Source: Bacteroidota bacterium
GTDB taxonomy: Bacteria > Bacteroidota > Bacteroidia > Chitinophagales > Chitinophagaceae
Direction of reading: 5' to 3'
Assembly (NCBI GenBank): GCA_947453145.1
Contig: CANGFA010000003.1
Coordinates: 1-64,000 of the forward strand
DNA length: 64,000 nt
Shown: in pieces, positions 16,755-24,727 of the stretch
Layout of the letters: each line of letters begins with the position of its first letter
How positions within the stretch are numbered: the first letter of the stretch is position 1
Position numbers and translations under genes: made by a program
Notes under the pieces: generated by a model
Database searches by the model: none
What the model was told of the DNA's origin: nothing
The model's input: only the letters and a program-made list of their open reading frames with translations

Positions 16755-17534
16755 ATGAAAAATATGTTCCTTACATGCATGGTTTTTTTATTTACACAAA
16801 GCTTTGCACAAAAAAATGCTTTAATATATGATAGCCACGCTCAAGTAAGAGCAGTAGGAAATTTTTCTTCCATTAAAGTTTCAAGCGGGATCGATTTATA
16901 CCTTACACAATCAGATAATTGTCAAGTTGCAGTGAGTGCAACCAATGATGATATTAGGGATAAGATTCAAACAAATATAGAAGGAGAGACCTTGGTGATT
17001 AAATTGGAAAATTCATCTGGATGGAGTTGGAATAAATGGAGCAATCCTAAGATGAAAGCTTATGTGAGTGTAAAAACTTTAAATGAATTAATTGGATCTG
17101 GTGCAACCAATATAAAATTGTTATCAAAAATAGAAAGCGCCAAATTAAATATTAAACTTTCTGGAGCTAGCGATTTAAAGGGTGAAGTGGAAGCTGGTTT
17201 ATTAATGGTGAATTTATCGGGCGCTTCTGATTTAAATGCAAAAGTAAACGCCAATTCAATTATGTTAGAATTATCTGGCGCTAGTAAAGCAGAAATGAAT
17301 GGTGTGGTGGATGATATCTCGGTTGAATTGTCTGGAGCAAGTGATGCAAAACTATATGAACTTTTTACCAAAGGGGCTATTGTAAAGGCTTCTGGCGCAA
17401 GTACTGCAAATTTACAGGTAAGTAAACTACTTAAAGCACAAGCCTCTGGCGCAAGCGCTATTACTTACAAAGGAGCAGCTATTGTAAAGGAAATGAATAG
17501 TTCGGGTGCTTCAAGTATCAAGCACAGGGATTAA
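16755..17534 (+). CDS. Secreted head-GIN (DUF2807) beta-helix protein
   Basis: 259 residues from the ATG at 16755; this start places a signal peptide (ending near SFAQ, residue 19) at the N-terminus, whereas the earlier in-frame ATG at 16698 would bury it. The DUF2807 domain (VGNFSSIKVSSGIDLYL onward) is followed by about eight regularly spaced S-G-A-S/T turns roughly 20 residues apart, as expected of a right-handed beta-helix. The family is annotated as putative adhesin or auto-transporter head; the function is not established. Its stop is 14 bp from the convergent barrel gene with no terminator hairpin between. Confidence 0.85.
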   Translation: MKNMFLTCMVFLFTQSFAQKNALIYDSHAQVRAVGNFSSIKVSSGIDLYLTQSDNCQVAVSATNDDIRDKIQTNIEGETLVIKLENSSGWSWNKWSNPKMKAYVSVKTLNELIGSGATNIKLLSKIESAKLNIKLSGASDLKGEVEAGLLMVNLSGASDLNAKVNANSIMLELSGASKAEMNGVVDDISVELSGASDAKLYELFTKGAIVKASGASTANLQVSKLLKAQASGASAITYKGAAIVKEMNSSGASSIKHRD

Positions 17535-17548
17535 TCTTATCTTTTGGA

Positions 17549-18034
17549 TTAAAATAGGGTATGTAAAATTTTTAAGCCAACCATATTCCAAGTGCCTGTT
17601 CCTCTATCACTAATGTTTGTGGATGTATAATGCACAACTAAGTCAAGCTTATTTATTTTGTATCCTATTTGTGGGCTATAGGTAAAGCCACCTTTTGTGG
17701 AACCTCCTGCAGTTGAACTGCCATATCCAATACCCATTCCTACTTTGAAATCATTGAATTTAATATTTGCACCCAAAAGCATAGGAATGTAGGCAACATT
17801 AAAACCGTTGTTTAAATAGGCATTGTAACCAGTTTGTGCAAAGGCCTCAACTGACTCAGAAAGTGTTGCTTTTGCCATTAGATCAATCCCAAGCCCACTT
17901 GTATTTTTAGCATTACCGGATGCTTTATAGCTGGAATAACCCCCACCTATGCTTACTGTATATTTTTGTTGTGCATTGGAACCAATTGCAAAAAAAGCAA
18001 TAAATAAGAAGGTCATTAAATAGCGGTTATTCAT
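17549..18034 (-). CDS. Small outer-membrane beta-barrel protein
   Basis: 161 residues. A signal peptide ends near residue 21 (GSNAQ). The rest alternates hydrophobic and polar residues in short beta strands rich in Gly and aromatic residues and ends with a terminal strand (MVGLKILHTLF), the pattern of 8-stranded OmpX/OmpW-like barrels. The specific role is unknown. The upstream region has two phased direct repeats (18068-18101) and a TAAATTTG -7-like element on the minus strand (18121-18114). Confidence 0.75.
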   Translation of the reverse strand: MNNRYLMTFLFIAFFAIGSNAQQKYTVSIGGGYSSYKASGNAKNTSGLGIDLMAKATLSESVEAFAQTGYNAYLNNGFNVAYIPMLLGANIKFNDFKVGMGIGYGSSTAGGSTKGGFTYSPQIGYKINKLDLVVHYTSTNISDRGTGTWNMVGLKILHTLF

Positions 18035-18067
18035 AGATCAATTTTTAGACTATTGGTTAATGGGTTA

Positions 18068-18101
18068 AATGGGGTCGTTTAATTTTTTAATGGGGTCGTT
18101 T
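18068..18101. promoter_or_regulatory. Phased direct repeats before the small barrel gene
   Basis: AATGGGGTCGTTT occurs twice (18068-18080 and 18089-18101) with a 21-bp period, two helical turns. The repeats lie 34-67 bp upstream of the start of the minus-strand barrel gene. Two identical sites on one DNA face suggest binding of a regulator dimer in direct orientation (as LytTR-type regulators do). The cognate factor is not identified. Confidence 0.5.
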
Positions 18102-18211
18102 TAAACGCTAGCTCAAATTTAGGATTTTATTCAACTGGCTTTATCATTTATTTGAAGCAGGAGGTTCATTTTGGGCCTTTTGAGTGCCAAAACATATTCT
18201 TCCCAATAAAC

Positions 18212-18242
18212 TTGGTTAGCTCGTAATATTGGCGTAGCTTTG
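18212..18242 (+). promoter_or_regulatory. Bacteroidota-type promoter for the initiator tRNA
   Basis: TTG at 18212-18214, a 20-nt spacer, then TAGCTTTG at 18235-18242: a full consensus match ending 12 nt before the tRNA 5' end. The rest of the 18035-18412 gap holds the barrel-gene repeats, the tRNA and its terminator. Confidence 0.8.
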
Positions 18243-18254
18243 CCGTCCAAACAT

Positions 18255-18326
<72 letters not shown>

Positions 18327-18335
18327 CACTTAATC

Positions 18336-18370
18336 CCGCTCCCGATTCTTATCGAGAGCGGATTTTTTTT
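18336..18370 (+). terminator. Intrinsic terminator after tRNA-fMet
   Basis: CCGCTC-C-CGAT pairs with ATCG-A-GAGCGG around a TCTT loop with one internal mismatch, followed by a run of T residues. Confidence 0.88.
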
Positions 18371-18412
18371 GTAGTAACTTTGTATTATTAAAAGGCAAAA
18401 GTAGAGTAGGTC

Positions 18413-19288
18413 ATGAAAGTAGGGTTTGTAAACATATTTGGGAAGCCAAACGCAGGAAAGAGCACTTTACTGAACGCCATTATGGGCGAGAAAATGGCTA
18501 TTGTCTCTTCCAAAGTACAAACTACTAGGCATAGAATTAAGGCCTTCTTGAACAAGCCAGACGAGTATCAGATCATCTTTTCGGATACCCCAGGTATTAT
18601 TGATCCTAAATATAAGCTACACGAAAAGATGATGGGTGCGGTAAAGAGTGCCTTGGAGGATGCAGATATTGCTTTATTGATGGTAGATGTGCGTGACGAC
18701 TTTGACGAAATTGACGCCATGTTTACTGCATTGAAACTTAAAGTGCCATGTATTGTAGTCATGAATAAGTCAGATTTAGCAGTAGGTGGTCGTGTGAAAG
18801 AGGCCAATGCTTACTTTAGTGCCAAGCCGTACTGTAGTAAAATTATTTCCATTAGTGCTTTGAATATCAGTGATATAGATAGGTTATTGAAAGTTATACT
18901 TCAGTTAATTCCTGAAGGAGGCCATCCCTTCTTTGACCAGGAGGATTTGAGTGATATGCCTACTAAGTTCTTTGTAAGTGAGATTATTAGGGAAAAGATT
19001 TACCAATTATTTGGTGAGGAAATTCCTTATCATACTGCCGTTTTGGTGAACTCATTTAATGAGCAGCCTCTGCTGGTGAAGATACAGGCGGATATAATTG
19101 TGAATAGAGAAACCCAAAAATCAATAATTATTGGTCAGGGCGGGAAGATGATTAAGGAAATAGGTACATTGGCTCGAAAAGACATTGAGGAGTTTATTGG
19201 CTCAAAAGTGTATTTGGAATTATTTGTAAAAGTGAAGCCTAAGTGGAGAGACAACGACACTAAATTAAAAGAATTTGGATATCAATAA
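18413..19288 (+). CDS. era: GTPase Era
   Basis: 291 residues, a full-length Era. It is a ribosome-associated GTPase that binds the 3' end of 16S rRNA and assists 30S assembly. The motifs are G1 GKPNAGKST (residues 10-18), G3 DTPG, G4 NKSD and a C-terminal KH domain including GQGGKMIKEIG. A perfect -7 element TAACTTTG at 18375-18382 lies 30 nt before the ATG, so era probably has its own promoter just after the tRNA terminator; no clear -33 TTG is seen. der follows 77 nt later. Confidence 0.97.
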   Translation: MKVGFVNIFGKPNAGKSTLLNAIMGEKMAIVSSKVQTTRHRIKAFLNKPDEYQIIFSDTPGIIDPKYKLHEKMMGAVKSALEDADIALLMVDVRDDFDEIDAMFTALKLKVPCIVVMNKSDLAVGGRVKEANAYFSAKPYCSKIISISALNISDIDRLLKVILQLIPEGGHPFFDQEDLSDMPTKFFVSEIIREKIYQLFGEEIPYHTAVLVNSFNEQPLLVKIQADIIVNRETQKSIIIGQGGKMIKEIGTLARKDIEEFIGSKVYLELFVKVKPKWRDNDTKLKEFGYQ

Positions 19289-19365
19289 TAATTTGTAATA
19301 ACCTTTTTAAAAGGTTGAAAAACAATTATTTATTATAGTTTATTTGAATATTAAATTGAATTATT

Positions 19366-20718
19366 ATGAGTTATACAGTAGCAATAGTGGGAAGACCCAA
19401 TGTGGGCAAGAGCACTTTGTTTAACCGTTTTTTGGAAGAGCGTAAGGCCATTGTAGATGATATTAGTGGAGTAACCAGGGATCGTCAATATGGTGAAACT
19501 GAATGGGGTGGCAAGCATTTTAATGTAATTGATACAGGCGGATTTGTTCCTGATTCTAAGGATATGTTTGAAACGGAGATTCGAAAGCAGGTGCGCATTG
19601 CTATTGACGAAGCCAATGCCATGATTTTTATGGTGGATGCGGCTGTAGGTATGACTGATTTAGATGCTGCGATGGCAGATTTATTAAGAAGGACAACCAA
19701 GCCGGTTTATGTTTGCGTAAATAAGGTAGACAATTCAAATAGAGCCTTGGAAGCCACTGAGTTTTACGGAATGGGTTTTGAACATAACTATTTTGTAAGT
19801 GCTATTTCGGGTAGTGGAACGGGGGAATTATTGGATGCGGTTATTGCAGACATGAAGGAAGAACCTAACCGAAAAGCCATATCGGATGCGGCAGAACTGC
19901 CTGAGGGTGAAGAGCCGGAGGAGGCACCTGCTGTTCCAAAAATTGCTATTATTGGACAACCCAATGTAGGCAAATCTAGTTTATTGAATGCGATGATTGG
20001 CCAGGACCGTACTATCGTAAGTGATATTGCAGGTACCACCCGTGATACCATTCATACGCATTACAACATGTTTCAAAAGGAATTTATCCTAATTGATACC
20101 GCAGGAATTAGACGTAAGAATAAGGAAAAGGACGATTTAGAGTTTTATTCTGTAATACGCGCTATAAAAGCCATGGATGAAGCCGACGTTTGTTTAATGG
20201 TAATTGACGCTGTTAAAGGCATTACTGCTCAGGATCTTAGCATATTTAGTTTAGCCGCTAAAAAAGGAAAGGGTGTTGTGGTATTAGTGAACAAATGGGA
20301 CTTGATTACCAAGGAAACCAATACGGCAAGAGACTATGAAAAAGTATTAAGAGACAAACTGGCACCTTTTACGGATGTGCCTATCTTATTTATTTCGGCA
20401 GTAGAAAAAACCAGAATATTTAAGGCAATCGAACTAGCATTAGACGTATTTGACAATAAGCATCGAAAAATTGCTACTTCTAAACTTAATGAAGTGATGC
20501 TCAAGGCGATAGGTAATTATCAGGCGCCGGTTGTTAGGGGGCATGTGATCAAAATTAAATTTGTACAACAGCTTCCAACCAGGGTCCCAAGTTTTGCCTT
20601 TTTTACCAATTTCCCAGATGATATAAAGACCCCATACCGAAACTACCTCGAAAATCAGGTAAGGGCCAATTTTAAGTTCACAGGGGTGCCGGTTAGGATA
20701 TACTTTAGAAAAAAATAG
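19366..20718 (+). CDS. der: Ribosome biogenesis GTPase Der (EngA)
   Basis: 450 residues with two tandem GTPase domains and a C-terminal KH-like domain, acting in 50S subunit assembly. Domain 1 has GRPNVGKST and DTGG, with NKVD as G4. Domain 2 has GQPNVGKSS (around residue 200), DTAG and NKWD. The acidic, Pro-rich linker between domains (GEEPEEAPAVP) is typical. It directly follows era, an arrangement common in Bacteroidota. Confidence 0.97.
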   Translation: MSYTVAIVGRPNVGKSTLFNRFLEERKAIVDDISGVTRDRQYGETEWGGKHFNVIDTGGFVPDSKDMFETEIRKQVRIAIDEANAMIFMVDAAVGMTDLDAAMADLLRRTTKPVYVCVNKVDNSNRALEATEFYGMGFEHNYFVSAISGSGTGELLDAVIADMKEEPNRKAISDAAELPEGEEPEEAPAVPKIAIIGQPNVGKSSLLNAMIGQDRTIVSDIAGTTRDTIHTHYNMFQKEFILIDTAGIRRKNKEKDDLEFYSVIRAIKAMDEADVCLMVIDAVKGITAQDLSIFSLAAKKGKGVVVLVNKWDLITKETNTARDYEKVLRDKLAPFTDVPILFISAVEKTRIFKAIELALDVFDNKHRKIATSKLNEVMLKAIGNYQAPVVRGHVIKIKFVQQLPTRVPSFAFFTNFPDDIKTPYRNYLENQVRANFKFTGVPVRIYFRKK

Positions 20719-20765
20719 AATTAGCTCTGAATTTAATATATATAATAAAAAAATATTGTTAAAAT

Positions 20766-20796
20766 TTGGAAATTTAAGCCTAGACCAATATCTTCG
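20766..20796 (+). promoter_or_regulatory. Near-consensus promoter for the small lipoprotein gene
   Basis: TTG at 20766-20768, a 20-nt spacer, then TATCTTCG at 20789-20796, one mismatch from TAnnTTTG. It predicts a 5' UTR of about 28-30 nt. Confidence 0.6.
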
Positions 20797-20830
20797 CTAC
20801 CATAATTTTAACCAAACTAAAAATTTGAAA

Positions 20831-21061
20831 ATGAAAAAAGTATTCGCAATTTTCGCTATCGCTGCATTAGCTGCATGTGGTGGTTCTGAAGCAACAACTG
20901 AAACTGCAACTCCAGCTGCAACAACTGCAACTCCAGAAGCAACTGTAGCAACTCCAGCTGCTGAAACAGCAACTCCAGCTGCTGCAACTGCAACTCCTGC
21001 TGCTGCTCCAGCAAAAGATGCTAAAGCTGCTCCAGCAAAAGATGCTAAGAAAGCAAAGTAA
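20831..21061 (+). CDS. Small low-complexity Ala/Thr/Pro-rich lipoprotein
   Basis: 76 residues from ATG 20831, the start that gives a proper lipoprotein signal with lipobox AAC and Cys16. The mature part is almost only Ala, Thr, Pro and Glu in repeated ATPA/ETATPA units, ending in a Lys/Asp-rich tail with a duplicated PAKDAKAA-like unit. The repeats are mirrored in the DNA (GCAACTCCAGCTGC-like units). A longer frame starting at a TTG (20756) is an artefact. A promoter and a strong terminator bracket it, so it is a well-defined single gene. The role is unknown; perhaps an abundant envelope spacer. Confidence 0.8.
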   Translation: MKKVFAIFAIAALAACGGSEATTETATPAATTATPEATVATPAAETATPAAATATPAAAPAKDAKAAPAKDAKKAK

Positions 21062-21090
21062 TTAGAAGTATATAACTTCTTGCAAGAAGG

Positions 21091-21119
21091 TCCCTCCGAA
21101 TTTCGGAGGGATTTTTTTT
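21091..21119 (+). terminator. Intrinsic terminator after the small lipoprotein gene
   Basis: TCCCTCCGAA pairs with TTCGGAGGGA, followed by eight T residues. Confidence 0.93.
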
Positions 21120-21252
21120 GTACCTATCATTCAAAATAAAAATGCATGTTACATGCTTTTTGGCACCAATATTGCATTATCCTTGTAGGCATATTGTGCT
21201 CATAAATGTATTTGACGAAGTGTCAATTTGACGATTATTAAAATATTTAACT

Positions 21253-23652
21253 GTGAATAGATTTTTATTTAGAGAAGAAGAGGAAAATGAAGTGATTCCT
21301 TTGTTTTCATTTAACGAACAGGATGTGGAGAATGAACCTGAATTAGAACTACCTTCTTTGTTACCTATACTCCCTTTAAAAAACACGGTTTTATTTCCGG
21401 GGGTGGTTTTACCCATTACGGTTGGCAGGGATAAAAGTATTCAAGCGGTAAAAGCGGCATATAATAGTGACAAATTGATAGGCGTAGTTGCACAAAAAAA
21501 TGGAAATATCGAAGATCCTACACCTGCAGATTTATGTGAGATAGGAACCGTTGCTAAAATTGTGAAAATGATTAAGATGCAGGACGGCGGCACTACCATT
21601 ATTATACAGGGTAAAAAAAGGTTTGAATTAGTTTCAATGAAGGAGGAAGACCCTTTTTTCAAAGCAGCAATAAATGTATTGGTAGAAGAAAAAGTAAGTC
21701 CAGCCGATCAAAATTTCCAAGCATATTTATCTACTATCAAAGATTTAGCTACGCAAATTATTCAGCTCTCTCCAAATTTTCCTTCGGAGGCTGCTTTAAT
21801 TTTAAAAAATATTGAGAGCCCTTTATTCTTAATAAATTTTGTAAGTTCTAATTTAAACGTAGAGCTTCCAGAAAAGCAAGGGTTATTGGCAGAGCATAGC
21901 ATTACGCAAAGAGCCGAAAAATTAATTCAATTCTTACAACAGGAATTACAATTTGTTGAATTAAAGAATAAAGTAACCACCAAAACTAGGACGGAAATTG
22001 ATAAACAACAAAGAGACTATTTTTTACAGCAACAACTAAAGAGCATAAAGGATGAATTAGGGGGAGATCCCAACGAAAGAGAGGTGGCAGAAATGAAGAA
22101 AAAAGCTGAGGGCAAAAAATGGCCAGAGTCTGCAAAAAAATTATTTCAAAATGGATTGGAGAAATTAGAACGCATGCATCCTTCCACGCCGGATTATTCG
22201 GTGGTGTATAATCATTTAGATTTATTATTGGATTTGCCTTGGGAAGAATATACCGACGATAACTATGATTTAAAAAATGCCAAAAAAGTATTAGATGCGG
22301 ATCACTATGGCATGGGTAAAATTAAGAACCGTATTATTGAATATTTAGCGGTATTAAAATTAAAAGGGGATATGAAGAGCCCTATATTATGCTTCTTAGG
22401 TCCTCCAGGAATTGGTAAAACGAGTTTGGGAAAATCTATAGCGCATGCGATTGGTCGAAAATATGTTAGAGTAAGTTTGGGAGGGTTACATGATGAAAGT
22501 GAAATACGCGGACATCGTAAAACCTATATTGGTGCTATGCCCGGTAGAATTATTCAAAGTATTCGGAAAGTAAAAACATCTAATCCGGTGATGATATTGG
22601 ATGAGATAGATAAAATTGGTAGTGATCACAGAGGAGATCCATCGAGTGCTTTGTTAGAAGTATTAGATCCAGAACAAAATAATAGCTTTTATGATAATTA
22701 TTTAGAGTCCGAATATGATTTAAGCAAAACTTTATTTATTGCCACTGCCAATGACATTAGTCAAATACAACCGGCATTAAGAGACCGGTTAGAAATAATT
22801 GATTTAAGCGGATATGCAGTTGAAGAAAAAGTGGAAATAGCAAAGAGACATTTACTACCAAAACAAAAAGAAGCACATGGCTTAGAAAAAGTGAATTTTA
22901 AAATTCAGGATAATGTCTTAGAAAAAGTAATTGAGGACTATACTAGAGAGAGTGGGGTTCGTGAGTTAGATCGTCAATTGGCTTCTATAATGCGTTACCA
23001 AGCAAAAGAGTTAGCGTATAAGCATAAAGTGAAACCTACCGTAAGTAAATTGGATTTACATAAAATTTTAGGACAAGCGCGTTATAGCAATGAAATATAC
23101 AAAACAGTGAACATGCCAGGAGTTGCTGTTGGACTTGCTTGGACCTATGTTGGAGGCGACATTTTATTTATTGAAGCGTTACTTTCTGAAGGGAAGGGGG
23201 AACTGAAGTTGACTGGTAATTTAGGTAATGTGATGAAAGAAAGTGCATCCACTGCATTAACTTATTTGCAAGCAAATGCAAAAAAGATAGGGGTAGATCC
23301 AAGTGTTTTTACAACTAAATCTATACACATACATGTGCCAGAAGGGGCTGTTCCTAAAGACGGACCTAGTGCCGGAGTGACTATGTTAACCGCTTTATCC
23401 TCTGCTTTTACAGGAAGAAAAGTAAAGCCATATTTAGCCATGACAGGTGAAATTACCCTTCGCGGACAAGTTTTACCAGTTGGAGGTATTAAAGAAAAAA
23501 TATTAGCTGCAAAAAGGGCGGGCATGAAAGAGATTATTTTATGTTGGCAAAATGAAAAAGACGTAAATGAAATTGATCATACTTTTATTAAAGGGGTTAG
23601 TTTTCATTATGTTAAAAACATGCAACAGGTTTTAGACCTGGCATTAGTTTAG
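21253..23652 (+). CDS. lon: ATP-dependent protease Lon (GTG start)
   Basis: 799 residues. A LonN substrate-binding domain covers about 35-235. The AAA+ module has Walker A GPPGIGKTSLGKS and Walker B VMILDEIDKIG. The C-terminal protease domain has the Ser-Lys dyad in PKDGPSAGVTM and GGIKEKILAAKRAG. It degrades misfolded and regulatory proteins in the cytoplasm. The start is GTG: no ATG is available in frame before an upstream TGA at 21229, and the family aligns from here. The upstream region holds a small dyad TTGAC-GAAGT-GTCAA (about 21212-21226). No terminator follows before porQ. Confidence 0.97.
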   Translation: MNRFLFREEEENEVIPLFSFNEQDVENEPELELPSLLPILPLKNTVLFPGVVLPITVGRDKSIQAVKAAYNSDKLIGVVAQKNGNIEDPTPADLCEIGTVAKIVKMIKMQDGGTTIIIQGKKRFELVSMKEEDPFFKAAINVLVEEKVSPADQNFQAYLSTIKDLATQIIQLSPNFPSEAALILKNIESPLFLINFVSSNLNVELPEKQGLLAEHSITQRAEKLIQFLQQELQFVELKNKVTTKTRTEIDKQQRDYFLQQQLKSIKDELGGDPNEREVAEMKKKAEGKKWPESAKKLFQNGLEKLERMHPSTPDYSVVYNHLDLLLDLPWEEYTDDNYDLKNAKKVLDADHYGMGKIKNRIIEYLAVLKLKGDMKSPILCFLGPPGIGKTSLGKSIAHAIGRKYVRVSLGGLHDESEIRGHRKTYIGAMPGRIIQSIRKVKTSNPVMILDEIDKIGSDHRGDPSSALLEVLDPEQNNSFYDNYLESEYDLSKTLFIATANDISQIQPALRDRLEIIDLSGYAVEEKVEIAKRHLLPKQKEAHGLEKVNFKIQDNVLEKVIEDYTRESGVRELDRQLASIMRYQAKELAYKHKVKPTVSKLDLHKILGQARYSNEIYKTVNMPGVAVGLAWTYVGGDILFIEALLSEGKGELKLTGNLGNVMKESASTALTYLQANAKKIGVDPSVFTTKSIHIHVPEGAVPKDGPSAGVTMLTALSSAFTGRKVKPYLAMTGEITLRGQVLPVGGIKEKILAAKRAGMKEIILCWQNEKDVNEIDHTFIKGVSFHYVKNMQQVLDLALV

Positions 23653-23683
23653 TTGATAAATATATTCCGAAACCCTAGCTTTG
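23653..23683 (+). promoter_or_regulatory. Bacteroidota-type promoter immediately before porQ
   Basis: TTG at 23653-23655, a 20-nt spacer, then TAGCTTTG at 23676-23683. The -7 element ends only 4 nt before the porQ ATG (23688), so the transcript would be leaderless or the true start lies downstream (ATG 23730). Confidence 0.7.
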
Positions 23684-23687
23684 TTAT

Positions 23688-24716
23688 ATGATTAAATACA
23701 TTTATCAATTACAAAAGCCAGGGTTTTTTATGATCCTGTTTAGTTTGAATGTATCTTTTATTCATGCGCAAACTACAGCTGGCAATGCAAGTTTTAGTTT
23801 TTTATCCTTACCCACTACTCCTAAGGCAAGCTCATTAGGAGGGATAAATATAAGTTCACTGCAATCGGATATTGGCTTGGCTATGCATACGCCTTCCTTA
23901 CTAACCAGCGATATGAATGGGCAATTATTTGTAGGTATTAAGCCATATTTTGCAGGTATTCAACAATATGATTTATTTGCAGTTCAACATTGGCAACAAA
24001 AAAATATTACTACAGGTTGGGGAGTGCACTTTTTAGATTATGGAAATATACCCATGACCGATATGGCCGGAAGCGAATTGGGAACAATTCATCCCAATGA
24101 TTATGAAGTGCAATTTTCTGCAGCTACCAAATATATTGAACATTTTAGAATAGGTAGTACGCTTAAATTTATAAAATCCAATTATGGGATATATAAATCT
24201 AGTGGAGTAGCTATGGATATTGGGCTTACTTATTTATCAGCTAGTAATTTATCGCAAACAAGTATCTTGGTTAAGAATATAGGTACACAATTAAATACAA
24301 CTGGGACAAAACAAGATTTGCCATTTAATTTAATTGTCGGGTGGTCTAAAAAATTAGAACATGCACCTATTCAGATTTCTATAACTGCAGACAGACTATC
24401 TGTTTGGAATAATTCCTACTACGATCCCAAGTATTCGGATGTTTATGGAACAAGCTCCGCTAGTAGTTTGCAGAACCTGTTTAATCATTTAACGATGGCT
24501 AGTGAACTTTATATTGGAGATCAGGTGGATATCAACTTAGGATATAACTTTATAAGAAGGTATGACTTAAATGTTTACAATCAATCCAATGGTCTCAATG
24601 GATTTAGTACTGGCTTAGGATTGAAATTAGATAAACTACGACTTCAATACGGAAATTCATTTTTCCAATCTAATGCATACCATCATTTCGCACTAACTTA
24701 TCAAATACTAAAATAA
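23688..24716 (+). CDS. porQ: Type IX secretion system protein PorQ
   Basis: 342 residues: signal peptide (ending near IHAQ), then an outer-membrane barrel of the PorQ/PorV-like type. The N-terminal block GNASFSFLSLPTTPKASSLGG and IHPNDYEVQFS are characteristic of PorQ. PorQ belongs to the T9SS attachment complex (with PorU, PorV, PorZ) that processes cargo at the cell surface. It converges on PBP1A with 11 bp between stops. A second T9SS gene, porW, lies 2.6 kb away. The start may be ATG 23688 (basic N-terminus, good signal peptide) or 23730. Confidence 0.88.
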   Translation: MIKYIYQLQKPGFFMILFSLNVSFIHAQTTAGNASFSFLSLPTTPKASSLGGINISSLQSDIGLAMHTPSLLTSDMNGQLFVGIKPYFAGIQQYDLFAVQHWQQKNITTGWGVHFLDYGNIPMTDMAGSELGTIHPNDYEVQFSAATKYIEHFRIGSTLKFIKSNYGIYKSSGVAMDIGLTYLSASNLSQTSILVKNIGTQLNTTGTKQDLPFNLIVGWSKKLEHAPIQISITADRLSVWNNSYYDPKYSDVYGTSSASSLQNLFNHLTMASELYIGDQVDINLGYNFIRRYDLNVYNQSNGLNGFSTGLGLKLDKLRLQYGNSFFQSNAYHHFALTYQILK

Positions 24717-24727
24717 TTTGTCGCTTA

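Noticed and set aside
20756..20830. N-terminal extension of the small lipoprotein from a TTG
   Set aside because: The extension hides the lipoprotein signal and overlaps the predicted promoter.
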